This document shows positions 35,459 through 43,920 of a stretch of DNA of 64,000 nucleotides, piece by piece (the stretch's first letter is position 1; each line of letters begins with the position of its first letter). The position numbers and the translations under genes were made by a program. Where the stretch lies: assembly GCA_022601195.1 (NCBI GenBank), contig JAHZIX010000033.1, positions 47,699-111,698 on the forward strand, written 5' to 3'. The DNA is from Deltaproteobacteria bacterium (GTDB lineage: Bacteria; Acidobacteriota; Thermoanaerobaculia; Multivoradales; JAHZIX01). The notes under the pieces were generated by a model. It had not been told where the DNA came from and did no database searches. It saw only the letters and a list, made by a program, of their open reading frames with translations.

Positions 35459-35890
35459 ATGATTGGATCATTAGGTTTTACGGAAGTCGCATTCATTTTG
35501 ATTCTCGCCCTGTTGATTTTTGGGCCGAAACGATTGCCCGAGATGGGGCGGATGCTCGGCAAGGGCATGGGCGAATTTCGACGGGCCTCCAACGAGCTCA
35601 AGCGAACCTTCAACGTCGAGATGAGCCTGGCGGAAGAAGAGAAGCGGGAGTCTGCTAGGCCCCAGCTGGCGGACCGAAGGGAGCCCGCCGCAACGGTTTC
35701 CCGGCAACCTTCCGGACCCTCGGTCCTCGCAGAAGAGGCGCCCACCGATCAGGGAGCTACTTCTGATCCGGGGGCCAGTGCTGGTGAGGGTAGTACCCCA
35801 TCGGCTGTCACCGAGGGGGCGGACCTCGAACTGGAATCGAGCTCTGCTGTGAAAAAGAAACCGGCGGCGCCGGACGGTGAGTCCGCTTAG
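35459..35890 (+). CDS. tatA: Sec-independent translocase subunit TatA/TatB
   Basis: 143 residues from ATG 35459 (MIGSLGFTEVAFIL). A single N-terminal membrane helix, the hinge LLIFGPKRLPEMGRMLGKG and the amphipathic helix EFRRASNELKRTFNVEMS are typical. The rest is a long, acidic, Ala/Pro/Ser-rich tail. TatA and TatB cannot be separated by sequence alone here; the length and the single copy next to tatC suggest it may serve as TatB or a dual TatA/B. The upstream TTG at 35432 is unlikely to be the start. Confidence 0.9.
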   Translation: MIGSLGFTEVAFILILALLIFGPKRLPEMGRMLGKGMGEFRRASNELKRTFNVEMSLAEEEKRESARPQLADRREPAATVSRQPSGPSVLAEEAPTDQGATSDPGASAGEGSTPSAVTEGADLELESSSAVKKKPAAPDGESA

Positions 35891-35906
35891 TGGCTGAATC
35901 CTACTG

Positions 35907-36704
35907 ATGTCGTTGCTGGAAGGCCGCTCAGCGGCCGATGACTCAGAAGAGTTGCCCTCCATGAGCCTCATGGAGCACCTTGAGGAGCTCCGTAAGCGGA
36001 TTTTCCGATCGGTGATTGGTTTCGCCATCGCTTTTGGGATTTGCTGGGCCTTTCACCGGCAGATTTTTGCTTTCCTCAAGGCTCCCATCGAACCTCTTTT
36101 GCCAGGTGACCAGAAACTCGCCTTTTTCTCGGTCACCGAGCCCTTCTTGCTGTACTTCAAAACAGCGGCCCTGGCGGCGGTATTCCTGGCATCGCCCTAT
36201 ATCCTCAGCCAACTTTGGGGTTTCATATCGCCGGGTCTCTATCCGAAGGAAAGGCGTTGGGCCCTACCGTTCATCTTCTTCGGCACCTTCTTCTTTGTCG
36301 CCGGAGGAGCATTTGCCTACTTGGTCGCCTTTCCCTTCGCGGTGAAATTTCTCCTCGGCATGGGAGACGAATTTCAGGCCGTAATCGCAGCGGGAATGTA
36401 TTTACGTTTCCTCATGACGGTCATCCTCGGTCTTGGCGTCATGTTTGAGCTGCCGATTCTCATCTTCCTCCTTTCGGCCCTCGGAGTGGTCAGCCCCCGC
36501 TTCTTACTGCGGCACTTTCGCTGGGCGGTGTTGCTGATTTTTATCGTCGCAGCGATTCTCACCCCCACTCCGGATGTGGTGAATTTGCTGATTTTCGCCC
36601 TACCGACCATCGGGCTCTATCTGTTGGGAGTTTTCGCGGCGATGCTAGTGGAGCGCAAACGAAAGAAGGAAGCGGTAGAAGAGACCGAAGCTCGGAGCAG
36701 CTAA
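35907..36704 (+). CDS. tatC: Sec-independent translocase subunit TatC
   Basis: Multi-spanning receptor for twin-arginine signal peptides. 265 residues. The N-terminal SLMEHLEELRKRIFRSVIGFAIAF is the family hallmark (EHLxELRxR) with a conserved Glu. Later FYFKTAALAAVFLASPYILSQLWGFISPGLYPKER-like sequence and FELPILIFLLSALGVVSPRFLL also fit. Six membrane helices are apparent. ATG 35907 is 16 bases after the tatA/B stop, so the two form an operon. Confidence 0.96.
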   Translation: MSLLEGRSAADDSEELPSMSLMEHLEELRKRIFRSVIGFAIAFGICWAFHRQIFAFLKAPIEPLLPGDQKLAFFSVTEPFLLYFKTAALAAVFLASPYILSQLWGFISPGLYPKERRWALPFIFFGTFFFVAGGAFAYLVAFPFAVKFLLGMGDEFQAVIAAGMYLRFLMTVILGLGVMFELPILIFLLSALGVVSPRFLLRHFRWAVLLIFIVAAILTPTPDVVNLLIFALPTIGLYLLGVFAAMLVERKRKKEAVEETEARSS

Positions 36705-36767
36705 CTTCGAGTAGCTAAGCACCGGGGGGCTTGCCGACCCATTCCAGGAACCCACGGGGGCGGATTT

Positions 36768-38801
36768 CTACAAATAACCCAGGGCCCGCAGGCGGTCGAT
36801 ATCCTCTTGACTGAGGTTGGCGGGTAGGGTCGGAGAGCTCTCGCGACGTTCAGCCAACCAACCCTTGAGAGTGCGGTCCAGCTCTGCTTCCTCTGGTAGC
36901 CCAGTACCGGCGAGATTGTGGAGCTCTTCCGGATCGTTTTCCAGGTCGAAGAGGTAGGGGCCGTCTTCGAAGTAGGGATTTCCCTGGCTGACCATGTAGG
37001 AGTGGCGCTCGGTGCGTACTCGAGTTCCCCAGCGGTGAGCGTGTTCGCTAAAGACCGCCCGGTGGCCGCGGGAATTTTCGGCGGTGAGGGTTCTCAGGTC
37101 TTGCCCGTCCTGTTCGAGGACTGGAAGTCCAGCGGCGGCGAGGACGGTTGGGAAAATATCGACATTCTGAACCAGTCCGTCGAAGCGGCGGCCGCGGGGA
37201 GTCTCCGGATTCACCAGGGCGTCGGGCCACCGGATCATCAGGGGGACATGGGTCGTAGTCTGCCAGAGTCCATGGTGAGCGTAGAGGATGCCGTGATCCT
37301 CCAGGTTTTCTCCGTGGTCGGCAACGAATACGACGATGGTGTTGTCCAGTTGGCCTCGGCTGCTGAGAAAATCGAGGAGTCGATCCACTTGGCGATCCAA
37401 GTAGGCTAGTTCCCCCCGGTAAAGGTCCTTTTCTCCCCCAAAAGCGTGGTTCACGAACTCCAAGGGGCCTGGGCTGCGAAACAAGTTCCAACGTTTCGGA
37501 GGTTTCATGCCGGTGGCTTCTTCCGGATGAAAGCCGAGGCTGTAGGGAGAAGGAGGGGTGTGGGGGGTGTGTACATCGAAGAGATGAACCCAGGCAAAGA
37601 AAGGCTGCCTTTTTTCCTGCGGCGCCTGCGCTGATTGTCCCGACGGTTCCGACGGTTCCGGTTCCTGAAGCTCCAGGTTCTGAGCCTCCAAATCTTGGAG
37701 CCAGCTCATGGTGTGGCCAACAGCCAGCTCAGCGGCGTCATGACCCTTGGAGACTCGCATCTGATCAAACCCCTGGCCCAGGCCGGAGCCTTGATCTCGG
37801 AGATGCCGGGCGGAAATGACTCCCAAGGTGGCGTACCCAGCTTGAGAAAAGGCCTCGGCGAGGGTCGTGTGCTCCGGTGGCAGCTGAGTTTTCATATCGT
37901 AAACCCCATGATTTTTGCCATAGAGGCCGGTCATGAGGGAGACGAAGCTGGGGTTGGTGACGTTGAAGCAAGAGATGGCATTGAGCCAGACATCGCTCTC
38001 GCTGGCTAAGCGATCCAGAGCTGGAGTGAGGCTTGGCTTGGCTCCATAGGCGCCGAGAGAATCCGCCCTCAGGGTGTCGGCTCCAATGAGCAGAACGTTG
38101 GGAAGGCCCTCATTGTGGGAGGGCTCGGCTGCCGAGCTGGAGGTCTTTGCAGGGAGTTTCTCGAGGCTCTTGCGGCTGTAGACGGCAGGGCTTCCCCACA
38201 GGCTACGACTGCGAGGGTTGAACTTGCCAGCATGGGCTGGGGGCTGAATCTCGAAGATCAGGTCGATGGTGGTCTCAGAAAAAGCGCTCAAATCGACGGT
38301 TTCGGTAGCTGGCGCTGGAGGTATGCGTTGGTGAGCCTGGGCACGGTAGAGGGTTGTTTCTTCTCCCTCTTGCGTTCTGACGGCCACTCGGTAAAAGGTC
38401 GATAAGGGGCGCTCTTGGTTACCGAGAGGGATGAAGGAGACGAACGGCTCTTTCCCCAGGTCCACCGTCCAGCGCAACCGGCTGTCGACGATCTGTTCGA
38501 TGGCAGATATCTGACTAGCAGCCATTTGAGGAATGCGCTCGAAGTAGAAAGGCTGAATCCGATTCCGATCTCGGATTTCCTTGGCGCCAAGGTAGGTGCG
38601 CAGTCTTTTCCAGGGTTTTCTGCCGCCGAGAATGGGAGAGTTAGCATCGATGGCCGGTTTTTGGACGATCAGGTCGATAACTTGCCAAGGAGGAGGTTGG
38701 CTGGGGCTGACTTCCCGCTGGCCACAACTAGCTACCAGGACGAAGAGCAGGGCGATGGCAGTGGGGTGAAGGGCGCGGCACATGCCGGCGGATTCTAGCA
38801 T
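36768..38801 (-). CDS. Sulfatase-fold lipoprotein, second copy
   Basis: 677 residues from ATG 38801; an in-frame ATG at 38783 (MCRALHPTAIALLF) is equally likely. A lipobox (LVASC) marks a lipoprotein. An N-terminal domain of about 220 residues without clear homology precedes the sulfatase fold (LLIGADTLRADSLGAYGA, VFVADHGENLEDHG, NVDIFPTVLAAAGLP). The nucleophile loop reads TNPSF, so both the Cys and the Arg of C-x-P-S-R are missing, as in the copy at 28426. A low-complexity PEPSEPSGQSAQ insert lies near residue 390. It follows kdsC by seven bases, so it is probably part of the KDO operon and may act on surface glycans or lipids. Confidence 0.8.
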   Translation of the reverse strand: MLESAGMCRALHPTAIALLFVLVASCGQREVSPSQPPPWQVIDLIVQKPAIDANSPILGGRKPWKRLRTYLGAKEIRDRNRIQPFYFERIPQMAASQISAIEQIVDSRLRWTVDLGKEPFVSFIPLGNQERPLSTFYRVAVRTQEGEETTLYRAQAHQRIPPAPATETVDLSAFSETTIDLIFEIQPPAHAGKFNPRSRSLWGSPAVYSRKSLEKLPAKTSSSAAEPSHNEGLPNVLLIGADTLRADSLGAYGAKPSLTPALDRLASESDVWLNAISCFNVTNPSFVSLMTGLYGKNHGVYDMKTQLPPEHTTLAEAFSQAGYATLGVISARHLRDQGSGLGQGFDQMRVSKGHDAAELAVGHTMSWLQDLEAQNLELQEPEPSEPSGQSAQAPQEKRQPFFAWVHLFDVHTPHTPPSPYSLGFHPEEATGMKPPKRWNLFRSPGPLEFVNHAFGGEKDLYRGELAYLDRQVDRLLDFLSSRGQLDNTIVVFVADHGENLEDHGILYAHHGLWQTTTHVPLMIRWPDALVNPETPRGRRFDGLVQNVDIFPTVLAAAGLPVLEQDGQDLRTLTAENSRGHRAVFSEHAHRWGTRVRTERHSYMVSQGNPYFEDGPYLFDLENDPEELHNLAGTGLPEEAELDRTLKGWLAERRESSPTLPANLSQEDIDRLRALGYL

Positions 38802-38808
38802 TGAGCGC

Positions 38809-39351
38809 TCAGGAATTTGGTGCCGGAAGGTAGCTCGCTAGCAAGTTCTCCCAGGCGTTGCGAGCCTTCAGGATCGACTCGATAGCTTCTCTAACGGCCC
38901 CTTTTCCGCCAGCGGTTTGCAGAACGCAGTCGACCCGGGCATGGACCTCGGGCGCTGCATCTGCTGGGCAGAAGGAAAGGCCACAGTGGGTGAGAACCAG
39001 CAGATCCTGGAGGTCATCTCCCACATAAGCTACCGCCTCGGCTTCCACGTTGTTCTCAGCGAGGAACTCCTGGAAAGAAGCTAGTTTGTTCTTTTTTTTC
39101 AGGAGACAGAGGTCTAGTCCCAGCTCGGCGGCTCGATGCTCGACAGCAGGGCCGCCCCGAGCGGACAGCAAACCGACCCGAATCCCCGCCTTTTGGGCGA
39201 GTTTGAGGGCGAGGCCGTCGCGGACATGGAAGACTTTGAGAGCCTCCCCTTGGGGTCCGTAAAACATGCGGCCATCCGTGAGGACGCCGTCCACGTCGGT
39301 GAGAAACCAGCGCAGCTTGCCGGCACGGAGGGAAAGTTCTGAGTCCAACAT
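38809..39351 (-). CDS. kdsC: KDO-8-phosphate phosphatase
   Basis: HAD-superfamily phosphatase releasing KDO from KDO-8-P. 180 residues. The HAD nucleophile motif reads WFLTDVDGVLTDGRMFYG (FLTDVDGVLTDG is the KdsC signature), then HVRDGLALKLAQKAGIRVGLLSARG and YVGDDLQDLLVL. The C1-type short form forms tetramers in the family. ATG at 39351, six bases after the kdsD stop. Confidence 0.94.
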   Translation of the reverse strand: MLDSELSLRAGKLRWFLTDVDGVLTDGRMFYGPQGEALKVFHVRDGLALKLAQKAGIRVGLLSARGGPAVEHRAAELGLDLCLLKKKNKLASFQEFLAENNVEAEAVAYVGDDLQDLLVLTHCGLSFCPADAAPEVHARVDCVLQTAGGKGAVREAIESILKARNAWENLLASYLPAPNS

Positions 39352-39357
39352 CAGCGT

Positions 39358-40368
39358 CTAGAAGAGCTCCAGGCCCCAGAGGTCATGGAGGTGGATGATT
39401 CCCTGCAATTGACCATCCGGTTCGCAGACGAAGAGAGAGGTAATGCGGTGGTCCTCCATCTCTTTCAAGGCCACCGGTGCCATCTCGCCCGGGTCGATGC
39501 TGCGAGCGCCGGACCGCATACAGTCTCCAGCATTGAGGTGAAGGATTCCTTCTCCCTTCTCCAGGAGGCGACGTAGATCACCGTCCGAAATGCAGCCCGC
39601 AAGGCGGTTCTCCTGATCGGTGACCGCCGTGATGCCCAGGCCTTTGCTGGACATTTCATAAATCGCTTCCCGCATGGGCGTTTCCACCGAAACCTTGGGG
39701 AGAGCGTCACTGTGGTGCATCAGCTCACGAACCCGCAGAAGCCGTTTGCCCAGGCGGCCTCCCGGGTGAAGTTTTGCGAAATCTTCCGGAGTAAAGCCTC
39801 GCGCTTCGAGAAGGGCCATGGCGAGAGCGTCCGCCAGAGCCAAGGTGGCGGTGGTGGAAGCGGTGGGGGCCAGGTTCAAGGGACAGGCTTCCCGGTCGAT
39901 GGGGACCGCAAGGTGCAGCTCCGCGGCTCGAGCCAAGGGGCTCCCGTCTCGGCCAGTCATGGCAATGAGGGGGACGCCGAGGCGCTTGAGCGTCTCTACC
40001 AGCCGCAACAGCTCCTCCGTGGCTCCAGAATAGGATGCTGCTAAGACCAAGTCGCCTTGGACGATCATGCCGAAGTCGCCATGGATGGCTTCTGCTGGGT
40101 GGAGAAACATGGACGGCGTACCTGTGGAAGCCAGGGTCGCAGCCACCTTTTTCATCACCAGGCCGCTCTTGCCCATGCCGGTACAAACCACCCGGCCAGT
40201 GCAAGCTCGAATCGTCTCGACGGCCCGTTCGAACTGCTCATCGAGGAGAGGGACGAGCCCCAGGATGGCGTTGGCCTCGATAGTGAGGACTTCCCGGGCC
40301 ACCTCCTGAGGGCTTCGTAGGGCCTTTTTTCCCGGCGTCTTCTGGCTCGAGGCGTCGTCTTGGCTCAA
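39358..40368 (-). CDS. kdsD: Arabinose-5-phosphate isomerase
   Basis: Converts ribulose-5-P to arabinose-5-P, the first KDO step. 336 residues. SIS domain (VVCTGMGKSGLVMKKVAATLASTGTPS, FLHPAEAIHGDFGMI, SYSGATEELLRLVETLKRLG) followed by tandem CBS domains (MHHSDALPKVSVETPMREAIYEMSSKGLGITAV and a second pair). Typical KpsF/KdsD. Start ATG 40368, directly after the kdsA stop (two bases). The CBS pair may bind nucleotides or CMP-KDO for regulation. Confidence 0.95.
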   Translation of the reverse strand: MSQDDASSQKTPGKKALRSPQEVAREVLTIEANAILGLVPLLDEQFERAVETIRACTGRVVCTGMGKSGLVMKKVAATLASTGTPSMFLHPAEAIHGDFGMIVQGDLVLAASYSGATEELLRLVETLKRLGVPLIAMTGRDGSPLARAAELHLAVPIDREACPLNLAPTASTTATLALADALAMALLEARGFTPEDFAKLHPGGRLGKRLLRVRELMHHSDALPKVSVETPMREAIYEMSSKGLGITAVTDQENRLAGCISDGDLRRLLEKGEGILHLNAGDCMRSGARSIDPGEMAPVALKEMEDHRITSLFVCEPDGQLQGIIHLHDLWGLELF

Positions 40369-40370
40369 GG

Positions 40371-41198
40371 CTAGGACTCCCTCGGGAGGGCAGCATGGAC
40401 GGCGAGCAAGCTTGCCGCCAGAGCTTCCCCTCGTTGTGGTGAAAGCTGAGTCGTGCTGTCGGATAGGGCTTCTTCCGGTCGAGGGTGGATTTCCATGAAA
40501 ATACCGTCCGCTCCCGCGGCCACAGCGGCTCTCGCCAGGGGTTCTGCGAATTGCCGTGCTCCACCGGTTTCGACCCCACCGCCGGGCAGTTGGAGAGAGT
40601 GGGTGACATCGAAAATCACCGGAATCCCCTCGGCTTGCATCATTGCGAAGCTACGCATGTCCACGACCAGGTTGTGGTAGCCAAAGGAAAAACCGCGCTC
40701 GGTGACGGTAACTCTTTCGCCGCCCGCATTCCTCGCCTTGTCCACGGCACGGCGCATATCGTCCGGTGCCATGAATTGACCTTTTTTGATGTTGACGGCG
40801 CGGCCGGAAGCAGCGGCGGCAACGATGAGGTCGGTTTGCCGGCAGAGAAAGGCGGGGATCTGCAGAACGTCGCAGACCTCCGCAGCTGGACCCACCTGGT
40901 GGGGTTCATGGATATCCGTTAGCAGGGGCAATCCCGTGGTCTCTCCCGCTAAAGCCAAGATGCGTAGACCCTCCTCCAGGCCGAGGCCCCGGAAACTGCT
41001 CCCGGAGCTCCGATTCGCCTTGTCGAAGGATGCCTTGAAGATCAATGGCAGGTCCAAGCGCTGGGCGATAGCCGCCACGATCCCGGCAGCTTCCAGGGTG
41101 CCCGCTTCGCTTTCTACAGCGCAGGGGCCGCAGATAAAGGGAAGGCGGTCGCTGCAGATCTCGACGCCAGGAGCAAGTTGAGTGGGGCTCGGTCTCAT
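40371..41198 (-). CDS. kdsA: 3-deoxy-8-phosphooctulonate synthase
   Basis: Condenses PEP with arabinose-5-phosphate to KDO-8-P. 275 residues. ICGPCAVESEAG, FKASFDKANRSSGSSFRGLGLEEGL, TDIHEPHQ, LQIPAFLCRQTDLI, NIKKGQFMAPDDM, DVTHSLQLPGG and FMEIHPRPEEALSD are all diagnostic. The NxxxxCGP metal Cys position is not obviously of the metal-dependent type; subtype not assigned. Start ATG 41198, five bases after the pyrG stop. Confidence 0.96.
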   Translation of the reverse strand: MRPSPTQLAPGVEICSDRLPFICGPCAVESEAGTLEAAGIVAAIAQRLDLPLIFKASFDKANRSSGSSFRGLGLEEGLRILALAGETTGLPLLTDIHEPHQVGPAAEVCDVLQIPAFLCRQTDLIVAAAASGRAVNIKKGQFMAPDDMRRAVDKARNAGGERVTVTERGFSFGYHNLVVDMRSFAMMQAEGIPVIFDVTHSLQLPGGGVETGGARQFAEPLARAAVAAGADGIFMEIHPRPEEALSDSTTQLSPQRGEALAASLLAVHAALPRES

Positions 41199-41203
41199 GT
41201 TCG

Positions 41204-42916
41204 CTAGCCGGCGTCAGAGTGGACGACAGAAGTTTCTTGAGGCGTTGCCGCGCCTTCTTTTTGACGACCCTCTTCCCCCGTGGCGGCGATCAGGTCTGCC
41301 GGAGAGGAGGCAGGGCGATTTTTCTGATAAGTCAGGGCGGCCTCGACGAAAGAGACGAAAAGAGGGTGCGGGTTGAGAGGAGATGACTTGTACTCCGGAT
41401 GGAACTGGCATCCAAGAAACCAGGGGTGTCCCTCCAATTCGACCATTTCTACGAATTTGCCATCGGGGGATAAACCCGAGATGGTCAATCCGTGCTCTTC
41501 CAGAGTAGCGAGATATTTCTGGTTGACCTCATAGCGGTGTCGGTGGCGCTCGCTGACTTCCTCTTGACCATAGATTCGGCGAGCCAGGCTGCCTTCCTTG
41601 AGTTTGCAGGGGTAGGCTCCCAGGCGCATGGTGCCACCCATTTCCTCGATTCCAAGTAGATCCCGCAACTTGTAAATCACCACGTCGTCGGCATCTTCAT
41701 CGAACTCCGAGGAGTTGGCCTCGTGGAGGCCACAGCATTTGCGGGCAAAGTCGATGACCATGCACTGCATCCCCAGGCAGATTCCGAAGAGAGGGATGTT
41801 GTGTTCCCGGGCGAATCCGACGGCAGTAATCTTGCCTTCGCTGCCCCGGACCCCAAAGCCGATGGGGACCAACAGGGCATCCACCTCATACATGGCCCTG
41901 GGCCAATTGCCACTCTCTATTTCCGCTGCGTCGATATAGCTAATCTCGACTTTGGCATCGTTGGCGATGCCACCGTGGTACAGAGCTTCGTTGAGGCTTT
42001 TGTAAGCATCCGGAAAGTCTACGTACTTTCCAACGAGCCCAATGCGAACGTGCCGTTTCGGATGCTTGACCCGGCTCACCAGGCTTTCCCATCGCGACAT
42101 ATCTCGTTCGTAGCGGGGGAGATTCAAGAGGTCTAACAGGAGCTCGTCAAGGCCTTCGTGGCAAAACCGCAGCGGTACTTCGTAGATCGTCTCCACGTCC
42201 CGGGCGGCAATGACCTGGTGAGGCTCGACGTTGCAGAACAGAGCGATCTTCCGCTTCATCTCGTCCGGCAGCGGACGGTCGACCCGGCACAAGAGAACGT
42301 CCGCGGTGATTCCGATGGCCCGTAGCTCTCGTACGGAGTGCTGGGTGGGCTTGGTCTTGAGCTCGTCGGCAGCAGCGATGTAGGGAACCAAGGTGAGGTG
42401 GATATTCACCGCGTTGCTTCTGCCTAGTTCCTGACGAAATTGCCGAATGGCTTCGGTGAAGGGCAAGGATTCAATGTCGCCGATGGTGCCGCCGATCTCT
42501 ACGATCACCACATCGTGATCCTGGGCAACTTGCCGCATGCCTTTCTTGATCTCGTCCGTGACGTGAGGAATGACTTGCACCGTCTTGCCCAGATAGTCAC
42601 CTCGGCGCTCCTTCTTGAGCACCTGAGAGTAGATCTTGCCGGTGGTGAAATTGTGCTTCTTGGTCAGGGAAAGACCGATGAAGCGTTCGTAATGGCCCAG
42701 ATCGAGATCCGTTTCCGCTCCGTCATCGGTGACAAAGACCTCGCCATGTTGGTAGGGAGACATGGTGCCCGGATCGACGTTGACATAAGGGTCCAACTTC
42801 ATTGCGGTGACAGAGAAGCCACGGCTCTTCAAAATGGCTCCTACGGACGCGGCGGCTACCCCCTTACCTAGGGAAGAGACCACTCCACCGGTGACGAAAA
42901 TGTACTTGGTGGTCAT
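41204..42916 (-). CDS. pyrG: CTP synthase
   Basis: Makes CTP from UTP with glutamine as the nitrogen donor. 570 residues from ATG 42916 (MTTKYIFVTGGVVSSLGKG); a frame extending to 43216 overlaps kdsB and is not needed. The synthetase domain (GRHxRIGLVGKY type KRHVRIGLVGKYVDFPDAY follows it) and class I amidotransferase with GICLGMQCMVIDFAR nucleophile Cys and FHPEYKSSP His are intact. About 25 extra C-terminal residues are polar. The ATG overlaps the kdsB TGA (ATGA). CTP is the co-substrate of KdsB, so the coupling is metabolically sensible. Confidence 0.97.
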   Translation of the reverse strand: MTTKYIFVTGGVVSSLGKGVAAASVGAILKSRGFSVTAMKLDPYVNVDPGTMSPYQHGEVFVTDDGAETDLDLGHYERFIGLSLTKKHNFTTGKIYSQVLKKERRGDYLGKTVQVIPHVTDEIKKGMRQVAQDHDVVIVEIGGTIGDIESLPFTEAIRQFRQELGRSNAVNIHLTLVPYIAAADELKTKPTQHSVRELRAIGITADVLLCRVDRPLPDEMKRKIALFCNVEPHQVIAARDVETIYEVPLRFCHEGLDELLLDLLNLPRYERDMSRWESLVSRVKHPKRHVRIGLVGKYVDFPDAYKSLNEALYHGGIANDAKVEISYIDAAEIESGNWPRAMYEVDALLVPIGFGVRGSEGKITAVGFAREHNIPLFGICLGMQCMVIDFARKCCGLHEANSSEFDEDADDVVIYKLRDLLGIEEMGGTMRLGAYPCKLKEGSLARRIYGQEEVSERHRHRYEVNQKYLATLEEHGLTISGLSPDGKFVEMVELEGHPWFLGCQFHPEYKSSPLNPHPLFVSFVEAALTYQKNRPASSPADLIAATGEEGRQKEGAATPQETSVVHSDAG

Positions 42917-43737
42917 ACTCGCTCTCCTTCTCCTCGCTCTAGGATGCGCCGCACCCTTTCTAGATCTTCCGCCGTATCGACTCCGGGGGAGGATTGTTCG
43001 ACAATCAATACTCGCATGGCGAGACCATTCTCCAGGGCTCGCAACTGCTCCAAACTCTCGGATTGCTCCAAGGGCGTGGGGGCCAAGGCAGCCAGCTGCA
43101 ACAAGGCGGGACGCTGGTAGCCGTATATTCCGAGATGCTTGAGGGGGCGGACCGCCCCCGGTGTTCGAGGATAGGGTATCGCAGCTCGGCTGAAATAGAG
43201 TCCATAGCCTCGGCAATCCACCACCACCTTGACGGCGTTGGGGTCGTTCAGGTCGCCTTCTGCAGCCGGCGTGGCCAGGGTGACCAGAGGATCCTCGGGG
43301 TGGGCCACCAAGTGCTGAGCCAGCCGACCGATGGAATCCGGGTCCATGAGCGGCTCGTCCCCTTGGATGTTGACCACGGCCTCTTCCGGCCAGTGGCGGG
43401 CGGCAAAGGCGATGCGATCTGTACCGCTAGCGCAGTCGACGGGGGTCATCTCCCACTCTCCCCCAAATCCCTCCACAGCGGTGGCAATTCGTTCGTCGTC
43501 CGTCAACACCACCACCCGCGACAGCCCCGGCACCTGCTGGGCTCTCTCTACGACGTGCTGCACCATGGGCTTGCCATCGATGGACAGCAGGGCTTTGCCC
43601 GGTAGGCGGGTAGATCCGTAACGAGCTGGGATTGCGCCCACGACGCTGCTAGGCCCGTTGCGCGGGCTCTTGGAAGGGGCTCGAGGATTGTTCTCGAGGG
43701 AAGGTGAAGACGTGTTCGTGGGGGGCACGACCCACAA
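42913..43737 (-). CDS. kdsB: CMP-KDO synthetase
   Basis: Activates KDO with CTP for LPS core assembly. Up to 274 residues. VVGAIPARYGSTRLPGKAL, VVVLTDDERIA, DCASGTDRIAFAAR, VNIQGDEPLMDP and HLGIYGYQRPAL are diagnostic. The start is unsettled: TTG 43737 and GTG 43728 give a 31-residue polar leader absent from typical KdsB, whereas GTG 43641 sits right at the conserved GAIPARYG. None has a clear ribosome site. First gene of the kdsB-pyrG-kdsA-kdsD-kdsC operon. Confidence 0.93.
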   Translation of the reverse strand: MWVVPPTNTSSPSLENNPRAPSKSPRNGPSSVVGAIPARYGSTRLPGKALLSIDGKPMVQHVVERAQQVPGLSRVVVLTDDERIATAVEGFGGEWEMTPVDCASGTDRIAFAARHWPEEAVVNIQGDEPLMDPDSIGRLAQHLVAHPEDPLVTLATPAAEGDLNDPNAVKVVVDCRGYGLYFSRAAIPYPRTPGAVRPLKHLGIYGYQRPALLQLAALAPTPLEQSESLEQLRALENGLAMRVLIVEQSSPGVDTAEDLERVRRILERGEGERV

Positions 43738-43809
43738 TAAAGCGATGATGGATCGGGTGTCAACCTAGGGCCAGTCGCTGCCTCTGATCTTCCCTGGATG
43801 AAGCTCTTT

Positions 43810-43879
43810 GGTTAGAGCACTTTGCTGGACGCTCGGGGGTTGGATCTCCCCGGTTGGAGCACTCCGGTTGGAGCACCTG
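43810..43879. repeat. Degenerate 14-bp tandem repeat upstream of ubiB-like gene
   Basis: Five units of exactly 14 bases beginning at 43810, 43824, 43838, 43852 and 43866. Copies at 43852 and 43866 both start GGTTGGAGCAC; 43838 matches nine and 43810 ten of these eleven bases; 43824 is the most eroded. The first unit lies in a GCTC...GAGC arm like a tRNA D-arm, and 43835-43851 resembles a T-arm, but no full tRNA can be folded. Located between divergent kdsB and the kinase gene. Confidence 0.55.
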
Positions 43880-43920
43880 GGGTATTCTCTCAAAGGCAGG
43901 GGAACCGATAGGAGAACGAC

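Noticed and set aside
43801..43880. A tRNA gene suggested by D-arm-like and T-arm-like segments
   Set aside because: Only 16 bases separate the arms, too few for an anticodon arm, and no acceptor stem can be paired.
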